DNA of 64,000 nt from Thermoleophilum album (GTDB lineage: Bacteria; Actinomycetota; Thermoleophilia; Solirubrobacterales; Thermoleophilaceae). This document shows positions 19,176 through 28,354 of the stretch, piece by piece (the stretch's first letter is position 1; each line of letters starts with the position of its first letter). A model generated the notes under the pieces. That model was not told where the DNA came from. It was given only the letters and a program-made list of their open reading frames with translations, and ran no database searches. The stretch lies in assembly GCF_900108055.1 (NCBI RefSeq), contig NZ_FNWJ01000001.1, forward strand, positions 62,001-126,000, written 5' to 3'. The translations under genes and the position numbers were made by a program.

Positions 19176-19496
19176 CCCGCCGTAGCGTAGAGCGACCCGC
19201 CCGACCGGACGCACCCGATCGAGAACTCGCAACCGCCAACCCGCCTGCTAGCGACCGTCGACGGGAACTGCGCGCCGCTCCGACACGGCGTCGAGCGAAC
19301 ACCTCGAGCGAACCGACAAAACGTCTGTGAACACCTCGAGCGAACCGACAAAACGTCTGTGAGAGCACTGTCAGGAAGGCCGTAAGGTCGCCGACTCAAC
19401 ACGGCGACGCTGGTTTGGCGGCGGCCACGGCGAACAGTGACCGCCCTCCCCTGCCCCGGCCCTAGACACCTGACCCCTAGGAGGTTTCGGCGTTCG
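19176..19496. other. Divergent intergenic region ftsH / glycosyltransferase
   Basis: About 320 bases with no convincing gene between the divergent ftsH and polysaccharide genes. It holds the 32-bp tandem repeat described separately, and an AGGAGG ribosome-binding site at about 19481-19486 serving the plus-strand glycosyltransferase. Promoters for both directions must lie here, but no clear -10/-35 pair was recognised. Confidence 0.6.
19297..19360. repeat. Two exact 32-bp direct tandem repeats
   Basis: Positions 19297-19328 and 19329-19360 are identical. Each contains the CTCGAG palindrome and an ACAAAACGTCTGT segment. The element lies ~120 bases upstream of the ftsH start and ~135 bases upstream of the glycosyltransferase start, so it could be a paired regulator-binding site or a simple slippage duplication. 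Confidence 0.92.
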
Positions 19497-20603
19497 ATGC
19501 GACCCGCAGAGCTTTCGCGTCTCACAACCGCCGAGCTGGCAGCCGTGCGCTCGCCGCGAGTGAGCGGCCAGCCAACCTGCGCGGTTTCGCTGGTGGTGCC
19601 GGCACGCGACGAAGAGGCGACGGTCGCGGAGCTGGCGGCGCGAGCGGCGGCGGTCCTGGCCGACACCCTCGGCGACCAGCGGTTCGAGATCGTGCTGGTC
19701 GACGACGGCTCACGAGACCGCACATGGCAGGCCATCGAACAAGCCGTGCAAGCCGATCAGCGGGTGGTCGGGGTTCGTCACCCCACCGGTCTAGGGAAAG
19801 CGGCTGCACTCGCCACGGGCATTCAGCTGGCGCAGGGGCGCGCGATCTTGCTGATCGACGCTGACCTGCAAGACGACCCCGCCGAGCTGCCGCGGTTCGT
19901 TGCCGCCCTCGACCACTGGGACGTCGTCTGCGGGTGGAAGCGAGAGCGCCGGGATCCGCTCGGCAAGAGAGTCGCGTCGCGACTCTTCAACGCGGTCTGC
20001 CAGCGGGTCTTCGGTCTCCCTCTGCACGACATGAACTGCGGCTTGAAGGGGTTCACCAGGGAGGCGGCGCTCTATCTGCTCCCTTACCTGCGGGGCGACC
20101 TTCACCGCTACCTCCCGGCACTCGCACACGCCGCCGGTTTTGCGGTCGGGGAGCTCGCTGTGAGCCACCACCCGCGCCGCTACGGGCGCTCCAAGTACGG
20201 CATCGGCCGTTGGCTCGCGGGCGCCTGCGACCTCGTGACCGTGCTGCTGCTGACACGCTTCCGTGAGCGGCCCGCGCACGCCTTCGCGGGCGCCTCGCTG
20301 CTGGTCGTGGCGGTAACGCTGGTGTCGGGGGCCGCGCTTCTTTTGGTCGGCGGGCCGAGCTGGTTCGCCGCGCTGGTGCCCGTTGCGCTGGTCGCGCCGA
20401 CGGCGCTGCTCGCCGCCGGCTTCGTCGCCGAAATCAGCGTGCAGCAAGCTACAGCGCGCTTCGCTACGGCACCCACGCACGACGCTCGGCAGCCCGCTCG
20501 CCACCCCACCCCGTCGACATCCCCGCGCCTAGTAACGGCAGCCACTGGGCGGGCGGCGGCCGCTTCGACGCTCGATGAGCCCGGCATCGTCGCGCACGGC
20601 TGA
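19497..20603 (+). CDS. Family 2 glycosyltransferase with C-terminal membrane helices
   Basis: Resembles polyprenyl-phosphate mannosyl/glucosyltransferases. The GT-A domain has VSLVVPARDEEATVAELA, VLVDDGSRDRT and the DADLQDDP metal-binding/catalytic motif, followed by MNCGLKGFTREA and HHPRRYGRSKYG as in DPM1-like enzymes. Two C-terminal hydrophobic segments (AFAGASLLVVAVTLVSGAAL and a VPVALVAPTALLAAGF region) anchor it. The ATG at 19497 has AGGAGG about 11 bases upstream. It probably charges a lipid carrier with a sugar that the downstream membrane transferase uses; the next start is 7 bases away. Confidence 0.88.
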   Translation: MRPAELSRLTTAELAAVRSPRVSGQPTCAVSLVVPARDEEATVAELAARAAAVLADTLGDQRFEIVLVDDGSRDRTWQAIEQAVQADQRVVGVRHPTGLGKAAALATGIQLAQGRAILLIDADLQDDPAELPRFVAALDHWDVVCGWKRERRDPLGKRVASRLFNAVCQRVFGLPLHDMNCGLKGFTREAALYLLPYLRGDLHRYLPALAHAAGFAVGELAVSHHPRRYGRSKYGIGRWLAGACDLVTVLLLTRFRERPAHAFAGASLLVVAVTLVSGAALLLVGGPSWFAALVPVALVAPTALLAAGFVAEISVQQATARFATAPTHDARQPARHPTPSTSPRLVTAATGRAAAASTLDEPGIVAHG

Positions 20604-20609
20604 GCAGCG

Positions 20610-23129
20610 GTGAGCACCAGCGGCCTAATCCCAAGCCGCGTCTCCCGGGCGCGCAGTTTGGCGAAGCTTGCGGCTGCCGGCGCGCGCTCGGGGTTGCCGC
20701 CGTGGGCGCGCGCGGCGGTAAGTGCCGGGCTGCTCGCCGGGGCAGCATTGAAGCTGGATGCCGCCAGCGTGTTCGAGCGAATCGGTGGGGTGTCGCCCGC
20801 ACCGGCGCTCGCGGCGCTCGCGCTCGCCAGCGCTGGCCAGGCGCTGTGCGGCTTGCGCTGGCGCCGGCTGGTGATCGGGGCGGGCGCGCCGGCGCAGCGG
20901 TTGCCCAGCGACTTTGCCTTCGCGCGCTGCTACCTGCGGGCGGCGCTCTGGAACAACGTGCTGCCAAGCGGCTACGGCGGTGACGCCGTGAAGGTCAACT
21001 GGCTGCGTGCCCACGTCGACCTTCGCCGTGCGGCGGCGACGGTGCTTGGCGACCGCTTGCTGGGGTTCGCCTTACTCGCGCTCGCGGCAGCGGTGTCGCT
21101 GCCGTTCACCCGCTACTCGCTCGCTCGCCCGCTGGTCGTCGGAACCGCACTGCTGGCGGTCGGCATGATGATCGCGACGGTGATCGCTGGCCGTGCCCGG
21201 GCGCTGCGGGCGGCGCTCGCGCTCGGCGGCTTGTACGTCGCGCTGTGGTGCGCGTCGCTCTGGCTGTTGGCCCGCTCCTTAGCGCTGCACCTCGAGCCGG
21301 CGGCGACGGCACCGGTTCTGCTCGTCGCCGGTGTCGCTGCGGCGCTGCCGGTGGCACTCGGCGGTATCGGCACTCGCGAGGCCGGTTTCGTGGCAGCGCT
21401 TACGCCACTCGGCCAGTCGCCGACCGACGCCGTCGCCCTGGGACTGGCGTTCGGCGCCCTCTTGGCAGTAGCGGCCGCGCCCGGCGTCGTGGCACCTGAC
21501 GCTCTGCGCCGCGAGCGCCGCGCGGCCGCACGCTTCGCGCGCTGGCGCGCCCGCTGCAGCTCGGGGCGCGCCCGCTTCGCATCGCTCACCAAGGGCCACC
21601 TGAGCGTCCTTGGCCTGTTGCTGGCCGCGGGCCTCGCCCTGCGCCTCCTGTTAGCCGAGCGCAGCCTCTGGCTCGACGAGACGATCACCTTCGCCCAGGT
21701 CGCGCGACCGCTCGACGAGGTTGTCCGCCTGCAGCTATCGGGCGTGCACCCCCCGCTCTACCACTTGCAGGCGGCGTTGGCGGTCGACCTCCTGGGGCGC
21801 AGCGAGCTCGCGCTGCGGCTGCCGTCGATCGTCTGGTCGCTGGTCGCCGTGGTCGCCTGCTGGGCGTGGGCACGCCAAGCCTTTCCGCGTCTCAGCCCCT
21901 GGCCCGCGACGGCGCTCGCGGCGCTCGCGCCGTTCCCCGTCTGGTACGGCAGCGAAGCGCGGATGTACGCGCAGGTGTTCGCGCTGGTCGCGCTAGCTGG
22001 CGGACTCGCCTGGCGGTTCCTCGAGCGCGGCGGCTGGTACCGCGCCACGGCGCTTGCTCTGACCCTGTGCGCGCTCGCTTACACGCACTACTTCGGTGCA
22101 CTGTTCGGGGCCGCACTCGGCGTCGTCGCAGCGGTCTTGGCAGCGACCCGCGCTGACCTGCGCAAGCGGGCGCTCGCCGTGCTCGGCTGCCTGGCGATCG
22201 CCGCTTTGTCGCTCTTGCCGTGGCTGCTCGCGGCCTTCCTGGGTCGCGACGCGACCTCGCAGTTACCCCCTTACAAACGGCCCGATCCGTTCTCGGTGAT
22301 CATCGCTGTCGTCGAACTCGTCGCTGGCTTCCACGATTACCGAGCGATCGGACTGGCGGCTGCCACGTGGCCGCTCGCACTTCTCGCCCTGCTCCTGGCC
22401 GTTCCCCAACTCGCCCGGGTCCCGGTTTCGGTTGGCGCCCTGATAACGCTGACGTTGCTGCCGGTGGCTTCCCTCGTCGGTGCCTCATGGCTGGGCCCGC
22501 GTTCGGTCTTCGATCCCCGCTATCTGACGGTGATCGCGCCACCGCTGTTTTTGCTGGTCGGAGCGCTTGTGGCGCAGACCGGGCGCAGGCTCGCCGGCAA
22601 CCTTCGCTTGCTTGCGGCGTTCGCTGTTGCCGTACTTCTCGTCTCGCTAAGCGTGATCCAAGGCCAGGACCGCGGGAATCCGCGGCTCTTTCAACTGCGC
22701 GAGGCACTGCAGGCCGCGGCACAGGCCACCGCACCGGGCGATGCACTCGCTCTCGTCCCGCAGTTCCCGCTCACGAACCTGCATTACGACCCGGTGCTGG
22801 CGTACTATCGGCCGCCGCGCTCCCGGCGGGTAATCGACACGCTTAACGGTCCCGGACGGCGGCCGCGCGAAGCCTGGACAATGGCTGCGCGCTCGGGCAG
22901 CCGGCGGATCGCGCTCGTGACGACCTTCGAAGGCCAGGCGCTGTCGCAGGGGCTCGCTTCTCCTTCGCGCTTCGTCCAGGCTTTCCGGAGCTACGGACCG
23001 CTGCTCGAGAAGCGTTCGTTCGCCGGCGTACAGGTACGCGTGTACGCGCTGCCGCGCGCCGCCACACGCCCCGTACGAACAGCTGCGCGCGCTGGGCACG
23101 GCGCAATCGACCGCAAGGAGGCGCGTTGA
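20610..23129 (+). CDS. Fusion of LPG-synthase-like membrane domain and GT39-type glycosyltransferase
   Basis: 839 residues in two membrane modules. Residues ~1-310 match the lysylphosphatidylglycerol-synthase transmembrane (UPF0104/AglD-like) family, with NNVLPSGYGGDAVKVNWLRA, LGDRLLGFALL and ALGGIGTREAGFVAALTPLG. Residues ~325-839 look like a dolichyl-phosphate-mannose-type GT39/PMT-2 transferase: after LSVLGLLLAAGLALRLLL comes the acidic SLWLDETITF motif, then GVHPPLYHL and many helices. The second half would use lipid-linked sugars made by the preceding transferase. The GTG start is at 20610; the stop overlaps the next gene (TTGA). No flippase activity has been shown for the first module in such fusions to my knowledge. 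Confidence 0.85.
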   Translation: MSTSGLIPSRVSRARSLAKLAAAGARSGLPPWARAAVSAGLLAGAALKLDAASVFERIGGVSPAPALAALALASAGQALCGLRWRRLVIGAGAPAQRLPSDFAFARCYLRAALWNNVLPSGYGGDAVKVNWLRAHVDLRRAAATVLGDRLLGFALLALAAAVSLPFTRYSLARPLVVGTALLAVGMMIATVIAGRARALRAALALGGLYVALWCASLWLLARSLALHLEPAATAPVLLVAGVAAALPVALGGIGTREAGFVAALTPLGQSPTDAVALGLAFGALLAVAAAPGVVAPDALRRERRAAARFARWRARCSSGRARFASLTKGHLSVLGLLLAAGLALRLLLAERSLWLDETITFAQVARPLDEVVRLQLSGVHPPLYHLQAALAVDLLGRSELALRLPSIVWSLVAVVACWAWARQAFPRLSPWPATALAALAPFPVWYGSEARMYAQVFALVALAGGLAWRFLERGGWYRATALALTLCALAYTHYFGALFGAALGVVAAVLAATRADLRKRALAVLGCLAIAALSLLPWLLAAFLGRDATSQLPPYKRPDPFSVIIAVVELVAGFHDYRAIGLAAATWPLALLALLLAVPQLARVPVSVGALITLTLLPVASLVGASWLGPRSVFDPRYLTVIAPPLFLLVGALVAQTGRRLAGNLRLLAAFAVAVLLVSLSVIQGQDRGNPRLFQLREALQAAAQATAPGDALALVPQFPLTNLHYDPVLAYYRPPRSRRVIDTLNGPGRRPREAWTMAARSGSRRIALVTTFEGQALSQGLASPSRFVQAFRSYGPLLEKRSFAGVQVRVYALPRAATRPVRTAARAGHGAIDRKEAR

Positions 23130-24760
23130 CGCCGACGCACGTGCCAGCCGGGCCGCGCCCTGACGAGAGCGCTTCGAAGGTCTCGGTCCCTGCACTCACG
23201 CCTGCCGCGGCGGGGCCACCCGCCCCGGTCAACCGCTGGGTGACCGCTATCTGGGTCGTTTTCGGTGTCGCGTCGCTTGTCTACTACTTGCAGTGGTTGC
23301 TGCAACCCGAGCGCGTGGGTGTAGCTCCCCTCTACGCCCTGCTGGTCGCCGCCGACCTGTTCAACGCTTTCCACGCGCTTTCGTTTTGGGCGACGTGCGT
23401 TCGCGATCGGCGGCGCGAACGGAGCTGCGAGCCACTCCCGGGCAAGCCGCGCGTCGACGTCTTCGTGCCCACGGTCGACGAGCCGCTACCGATCCTCGAG
23501 CGCACGCTACGGGCGGCGCGCGCGATGCGCGGAGCGCAAGTGCGAGTGGTCGTGCTCGACGACGGCTCCCGTCCGGCGGTTCGGCAGCTGGCCGAGCGAC
23601 TCGGCATCGACTATCTCGCGCGCCGCGAGCGTTGGGGCGCGAAGGCAGGGAACTTGAACACGGCGCTGGCCGCCACCGCTGACGACGGGGCGCCGCTGTT
23701 CTGCGTCTTCGACTGCGATCACGCGCCGTTGCCGAACTTCTTGGAGCGAACGCTCCCGCAGTTCGACGATCCGACGGTGGCGATTGTGCAGACCCCCCAG
23801 GTGTACGGCAACCTACACAGCGGCCCCCTGACCGCCGCTGCCGCCGAGCAGCAGGCGCTCTTCTTCGGTCCGATCATGCGCGGTCGCGACGCCTACGGTG
23901 CGTCTTTCTGTTGCGGCACCAACTTCGTGGCACGGCGCGACGCGGTGATGGCGGTCGGCGGCTTCCCGGAGGACTCCCTCACCGAAGACATCGTCCTCTC
24001 GACCCGCCTGCAGGCGCGTGGGCTGCGCACCGTCTACGTCGACGAGCCGCTCGCCGTCGGCTTGGGGCCCGAGGACCTCGCCTCCTACTGCTCGCAGCAG
24101 CTGCGCTGGGCTACCGGCTGCCTCGAGCTCTTAGTCCGGAGACCGGGACTCTGGCGCTCGCTCCCCCGCCAAGTCCGTTGGCAACTGCTGATCGCCACCT
24201 CCTACTGGTTGACGGGCTGCACCGTTGCCGTGTACCTCACACTGCCGGTGCTGCGGCTGGCCTTCGGCTGGCAGGCGATCGGTGACGACGCGGCCGGCTT
24301 CTTCACGCACTTCGTGCCCTATTTCGTGACCTGCGTCGTGAACCTCGGTCGCCTCTCTGAAGGTATCTACACGTTCCGGGCACTCGCGCTCTCCTGGGCT
24401 ACCTGCTGGATCCATCCGCTGGCGCTCGCGCGCGCGCTCGTCGGCCGCCGGTTGCAGTTCCGAGTAACACCGAAGGAGGGTCATGCCGGGTTGCCGCTGC
24501 GACTAGTCGCACCGGTCGTGGTGTGGCCGACGGCTTTCCTCGCCGCCGCCGTCTACGCCTGCGCCGGGGGTGTGACTCCCGGCGAGCTCAACAACGTCGC
24601 GTTCGGTGCGGTCGGCTCGGCGCTGGTGCTGGCGGGTCTCGCCATCGCCTGGCGCCAGTCGCGCGCGCTCGCCAGGAGTCGGTCGCCAGAGCAAGCCGCG
24701 TCTCCTGCCACCGCAGTGCCCGCGGCGAGCGAGCTCGCAGCGACCGCTGCTGTCGACTAG
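23126..24760 (+). CDS. Cellulose-synthase-like family 2 glycosyltransferase
   Basis: Processive GT2 of 544 residues in the membrane. Two N-terminal helices (about 33-90) precede a GT-A domain with VFVPTVDEPLPILERTLRAA, VVLDDGSR and the FDCDHAP metal site. The acceptor region is SLTEDIVLSTRLQARG and the product-binding motif is QQLRWATG (QxxRW). At least four C-terminal helices follow. This is the D,D,D,QxxRW set of BcsA-like synthases, but no PilZ domain is seen. The TTG start overlaps the previous stop and is preceded by AAGGAGG. It converges with a GH6 cellulase gene, which supports a beta-glucan product. Confidence 0.88.
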   Translation: MTPTHVPAGPRPDESASKVSVPALTPAAAGPPAPVNRWVTAIWVVFGVASLVYYLQWLLQPERVGVAPLYALLVAADLFNAFHALSFWATCVRDRRRERSCEPLPGKPRVDVFVPTVDEPLPILERTLRAARAMRGAQVRVVVLDDGSRPAVRQLAERLGIDYLARRERWGAKAGNLNTALAATADDGAPLFCVFDCDHAPLPNFLERTLPQFDDPTVAIVQTPQVYGNLHSGPLTAAAAEQQALFFGPIMRGRDAYGASFCCGTNFVARRDAVMAVGGFPEDSLTEDIVLSTRLQARGLRTVYVDEPLAVGLGPEDLASYCSQQLRWATGCLELLVRRPGLWRSLPRQVRWQLLIATSYWLTGCTVAVYLTLPVLRLAFGWQAIGDDAAGFFTHFVPYFVTCVVNLGRLSEGIYTFRALALSWATCWIHPLALARALVGRRLQFRVTPKEGHAGLPLRLVAPVVVWPTAFLAAAVYACAGGVTPGELNNVAFGAVGSALVLAGLAIAWRQSRALARSRSPEQAASPATAVPAASELAATAAVD

Positions 24761-24799
24761 CTCCGCCGCGCGTTCACGCCAGCGCGCCGCTGCCTCGCG

Positions 24800-25951
24800 C
24801 TAGCCGGCCGCTCCGCGCTTAAACCAGGGGCTGTTGCGCACCAACTCGAGCGCGTACTCGACCCAGAAGACACCGCCCGGCGGTCCGCCGTTGCAGGATC
24901 CGTCGGAGGAGCCGGGACCTTTGATCCACAGCAACCCGTCGACCCCCGCCAGGGGCGGCAAAAGCCGTGGCGGCTCGCCCACTGCGACGCCCCGTGGGTT
25001 ACAGCTCTCGCCACGCGGTGTGCGCCCGCCGTTGCGGGAGGTGTCGACCAACAAACCGAAGCGCTTCTCGACAAAGCGCCGACACGCCGACGCTGCGGGA
25101 CGTCGACAGCTGCGTTCCCCCTGCAAGTGCGCCAACCGCGCGAGGATCGCTCGTCCATAGGCGACGACGCGGGCGGTGGGCTGGAAGTTGGCGACGTTCA
25201 GCGCGACTCCGCGCAGGCCTGGACTCCAGATGCGCGCAAGGCGCCGCGCCATTGCCGAGGCGGGTTGCCAACTGGGATGGCCAGCATCGAGGTAGACGCG
25301 GGCGGCCGGCAGCGCCGTCAAGCGCGCGACGGCGTAGCGCAACAAGGCGATGCGCTGGGCGCGCTGCGCGGGGGGCAAACAGCGCCACTCGGCAACCGCA
25401 TCCGGCTCCACCACGATCAGCGCCGGCCGCCGCCCCACGGCGTCGGCGAGGGCGCGCACGCGCGCGCGATAGGAGCGGGCGAGCTCCTGGTCGCGCGCCT
25501 CGAAATGGCAACTGCGGGCCGGTAGCGCGTAGAGCACGAGGGTCGCTAGCGCACGGCTGTCGGTGGCCGCGGCGACCGTCCGGCGGGCGTGCGCGGCCAG
25601 TCCGCTCGCCGACCCCAGCCATGGCCCGAGCCAGGTCGCCTGCGGCCGGCGCGCCAGCCACTCGAGAGCGGCCGCGTCGTCCGGACGGGTCGCCGCCAGC
25701 GCGCGAGCCGCACGTGCCGCCTGTGAATCGGGATCGACCCAGAGGGGCATCGCCGGTGGGGGGCCAGGCGGCGGCGCGGCGCTCCGCATCCCTGCGACTG
25801 CGACCGCGAGCGTCACGCCGCTGAGCGCCGCGCAGGCAGCGGCGATGGTTCGTAAGCGAACGACGCGAAGCAACTCGATGGCTCCTGTGCGGCGACGGCG
25901 TCCGCGGATCACACCAATGATCGCGTCGTTAGCGCGAAGCGTGGAGGACAA
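24800..25951 (-). CDS. Glycoside hydrolase family 6 (cellulase-type)
   Basis: 383 residues: a basic N-terminus and signal anchor (TIAAACAALSGVTLAVAVAGM), then a GH6 catalytic domain beginning PLWVDPDSQAARAA. Motifs are YALPARSCHFEA, the catalytic-acid segment LIVVEPDAVAEW, YLDAGHPSWQPA, LLVDTSRNG, and LLWIKGPGSSDGSC near the C-terminus. GH6 enzymes cleave beta-1,4-glucan. Its place beside a cellulose-synthase-like gene parallels the BcsZ cellulases of cellulose operons, although BcsZ is GH8. The TTG start (25951) leaves 30 bases to the divergent cadC-like gene. Export by the Sec route is likely. Confidence 0.88.
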   Translation of the reverse strand: MSSTLRANDAIIGVIRGRRRRTGAIELLRVVRLRTIAAACAALSGVTLAVAVAGMRSAAPPPGPPPAMPLWVDPDSQAARAARALAATRPDDAAALEWLARRPQATWLGPWLGSASGLAAHARRTVAAATDSRALATLVLYALPARSCHFEARDQELARSYRARVRALADAVGRRPALIVVEPDAVAEWRCLPPAQRAQRIALLRYAVARLTALPAARVYLDAGHPSWQPASAMARRLARIWSPGLRGVALNVANFQPTARVVAYGRAILARLAHLQGERSCRRPAASACRRFVEKRFGLLVDTSRNGGRTPRGESCNPRGVAVGEPPRLLPPLAGVDGLLWIKGPGSSDGSCNGGPPGGVFWVEYALELVRNSPWFKRGAAG

Positions 25952-25968
25952 GGGAGGCCTCTTTTATC

Positions 25969-25984
25969 CACATTTGCTCATGTG
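25969..25984. promoter_or_regulatory. Small inverted repeat at cadC start, candidate metal-sensor operator
   Basis: CACAT and ATGTG are a perfect 5-bp inverted repeat with a 6-base spacer, inside an AT-rich patch (about 25960-25985) that stands out from the surrounding GC-rich DNA. It overlaps the GTG start of the CadC-like repressor and lies in the 30-base divergent space to the GH6 gene. SmtB/ArsR family operators are imperfect AT-rich palindromes of this kind. Confidence 0.45.
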
Positions 25985-26398
25985 TCTGAACGCAGCCACG
26001 CTGCACCGCCTGCTGCGCCGTCCGCCCCGCGCCCTGCCACGCCCCGAGGAACCAGCGTTTGCGACGTCATCTGCCTCGATCTAGACACCGCAGAGCGACT
26101 GCGCCGCCAATTGCCGCCGCTGGCAACCAGAAGAAGAGCGGCGGCACGCGCGGGCGCGCTCGCCGACCCGACGCGCGTAGCGATCGCTTGGGCACTCGCG
26201 GAGGGCAGGGAATTGTGCGTCTGTGATCTCGCGTGGGTGCTCGAGCGTTCGCAGAGCGCCGTCTCTCACCATCTGCGCAGGATGCGCGACGCAGGTCTCG
26301 TCGACTACCGCCGCCGGGGCCGAACGGTTATGTACGCGCTGACCAAGGTCGGTGCGGCGCTTCTCGCGGCGGCGCGGACCAGCCCCACGGCGAGCTAG
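25982..26398 (+). CDS. cadC: CadC-like metal-responsive ArsR/SmtB repressor
   Basis: 138 residues with the full set of CadC-type ligands: an N-terminal CDVICLD (two cysteines) and ELCVCDLAWVL in helix alpha-3, which together form the Cd/Pb/Zn-sensing site in Staphylococcus CadC. The winged helix-turn-helix is SQSAVSHHLRRMRDAGLVDYRRRGRTVMYAL. It starts at GTG 25982 (ATG 25980 is out of frame). It lies 15 bases upstream of a broken metal-transport ATPase, its expected regulatory target. The regulator itself looks intact. Confidence 0.87.
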   Translation: MSERSHAAPPAAPSAPRPATPRGTSVCDVICLDLDTAERLRRQLPPLATRRRAAARAGALADPTRVAIAWALAEGRELCVCDLAWVLERSQSAVSHHLRRMRDAGLVDYRRRGRTVMYALTKVGAALLAAARTSPTAS

Positions 26399-26413
26399 CG
26401 ACCCTGCCCAGCG

Positions 26414-28286
26414 ATGCGAGCAGGTAGTCGTCGGCGCTCGGCCCCCGATCCTCCGCACTCGATCCCCGATCCTCGGCACTCGACGGCGGGTGCCGCCAGC
26501 GCCGCTTCCTGTTGCGCTGACGAGCGGTGCGGGGCGTTGGCCGAGGGGCGGCTAGGGGAAAGGCGTCGAGGCGAGGAGCGGTCGGCGTTGAGCAGCGCAC
26601 ACCGTGAAGGGGTGGGCGCACAGCTCACAAGCGGCGCCCGGACGCTCGCGGCGCCCCTGGCGAGCGGCGCCCTGCTCGCCGGCGGACAGCTGTCGGCGCA
26701 GCTCGCACCAGCGCAAACGCAGGCGCTCGCTGCCAGCCTGCTCGGGGCAGCGATCGTCGTCGGCGTCGCGACGTTCGCACCGCAAGCGATCAGACGGTCG
26801 CTTAGCGGCCGGCTCGGCGTCGACACGCTGATGACGCTGGCGGCGGTCGGGGCGGTAGCCCTCGGAGAGCTCGCCGAAGCGGCAGTGCTGGCTTTCCTGT
26901 TCTCGCTCGCCGAGGGACTCGAGAGCCTCGCCGCCGCCCGAGCCCACCGCGATCTGCGGGCCCTGCTCGCGCTCGCCCCGAAGCATGCGCTGGTGCGACG
27001 AGCGGGTCGCGAACTCGAGATCGACGCGAGCGAGCTACGAGTCGGCGACCGCCTGCTTTTGCGACCGGGGGAGCGGGCGGCCGCGGACGGCATCGTGCGG
27101 GCCGGCAGATCGGCCCTGGACGTCTCGCTGGTCACCGGCGAGTCGCTGCCCGTGGAGTGCGCTCCCGGTGACTTCGTCGCCGCCGGAGCACTCAACTCTA
27201 ACGGTCTACTTGAGATTGAGATAACCCGCGCAGGGTCGGATCACACCTTGGCCCGTCTAGTTCGCACGGTGGGTGAGGCGCTCGCGAACCGGGGACACGG
27301 AGAGCGTCTCGCGGAACGCATAGCACGGCCACTCGTGCCTGCCGTTCTCGCCCTCGCGGGGGCCACTTTCCTAGTGCGAACCGTGTCCGGAGAGCCGCTT
27401 CGCGACGCGCTCGAGCGGACGCTGGCGGTGCTCGTCGCTGCGGCTCCCTGTGCGTTCGCCGTGGGGGTGCCCGTAGTAGCGGTCGCGGCGGTGGGGGCTG
27501 CCGCCCGTCGTGGCGTCGTCGTCAAGGGCGGAGCGACGCTCGAGCGCCTGGCGGCGATCCGCGACTGCCGAACTGCCAGACCTGCGCGAGGTCCGTGAGT
27601 TGCCGGGGACCGGCGTCGTGGCACACGCCGCCGACGGCAGCGAGCTGCGGCTCGGCCGCAACACCCACCCGCACCTCGAGTCGGCACGAGCGCGCGGAGC
27701 GAGCCTGGTAGCGCTGGAGCGCGACGGTCGACCGCTCGCCCTGTTCGTGCTCCGCGACGGCGCCCGCGCTGACGCCCGCCAAGCAGTCGCGAGCCTGCAC
27801 GCTCTGGGCATCGCGACCTTCCTCGCGAGCGGCGACTCCCCACAGGCCGTGCGCACGGTTGCCGACGAAGTCGGCTTGCAAAACGTTTACGCACGACTGC
27901 GCCCGGAGCAGAAACTGCGACTGATCGAAGAGCTGCGCGCCCGCTTCGGGCCGGTCGCGATGGTCGGCGACGGCATCAACGACACGCCCGCCTTGGCCGG
28001 TGCCGATGTCGGCATCGCGCTCGCGGCACTCGCCGGTGACGCTGCCGTGGCGGTCGCCGACTGCGCGATCCTCGCCGACCGACTCGATCGGCTACCGCAA
28101 CTGGTCGCGCACGCTCGGCGCACCCGCCGGATCGTGCTCCAGAACCTGCTTGCGGCAACGGCGATCGTGGTCACGCTGACACCGCTCGCCGCGCTCGGCG
28201 CGATCGGGATCGCTGCGACCGTGACGATCCATGAACTGGCGGAGGTGCTGGTCGTGTTGAACGGCCTGCGCGCAGCCCGTTGGTGA
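26414..28286 (+). pseudogene. cadA: Broken heavy-metal P-type ATPase (CadA-like), phosphorylation segment deleted
   Basis: Two consecutive frames encode one P1B-type ATPase. The first (26414-27598) holds the membrane domain and the actuator motif LVTGESLPVE, the ion-site helix AAAPCAFAVGVPVV, and ends after GGATLERLAAIRD. The second, one frame over (coding from about 27560 to 28286), resumes at ELPDLREVRELPGTGVV and contains GDGINDTPALAGAD and the last helices. Missing between them is the segment of about 65-70 residues that should carry the DKTGT phosphorylation aspartate and the N-domain HP motif, and the frame shifts. No functional pump could be made. It follows cadC. A copy-number or assembly artefact at the junction (~27560-27585) cannot be excluded. 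Confidence 0.85.
26443..26484. repeat. Two 21-bp tandem repeats in the broken ATPase N-terminus
   Basis: Positions 26443-26463 and 26464-26484 differ at only two bases. In the plus-strand frame they read as PDPPHS-I / PDPRHS-type peptides in the unconserved N-terminal region of the ATPase frame. Confidence 0.85.
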
Positions 28287-28354
28287 GGACCGTCCGCGCG
28301 TTGTCTGCGTTAGCCGCCTGCGGAGCGCTGCGACTGCGAGACTGCTAACCGACG

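Noticed and set aside
27421-27480. APC in place of CPC in the metal ATPase as a sign of decay
   Set aside because: A/S-PC variants exist in functional P1B ATPase groups; the evidence for decay is the deletion, not this residue.
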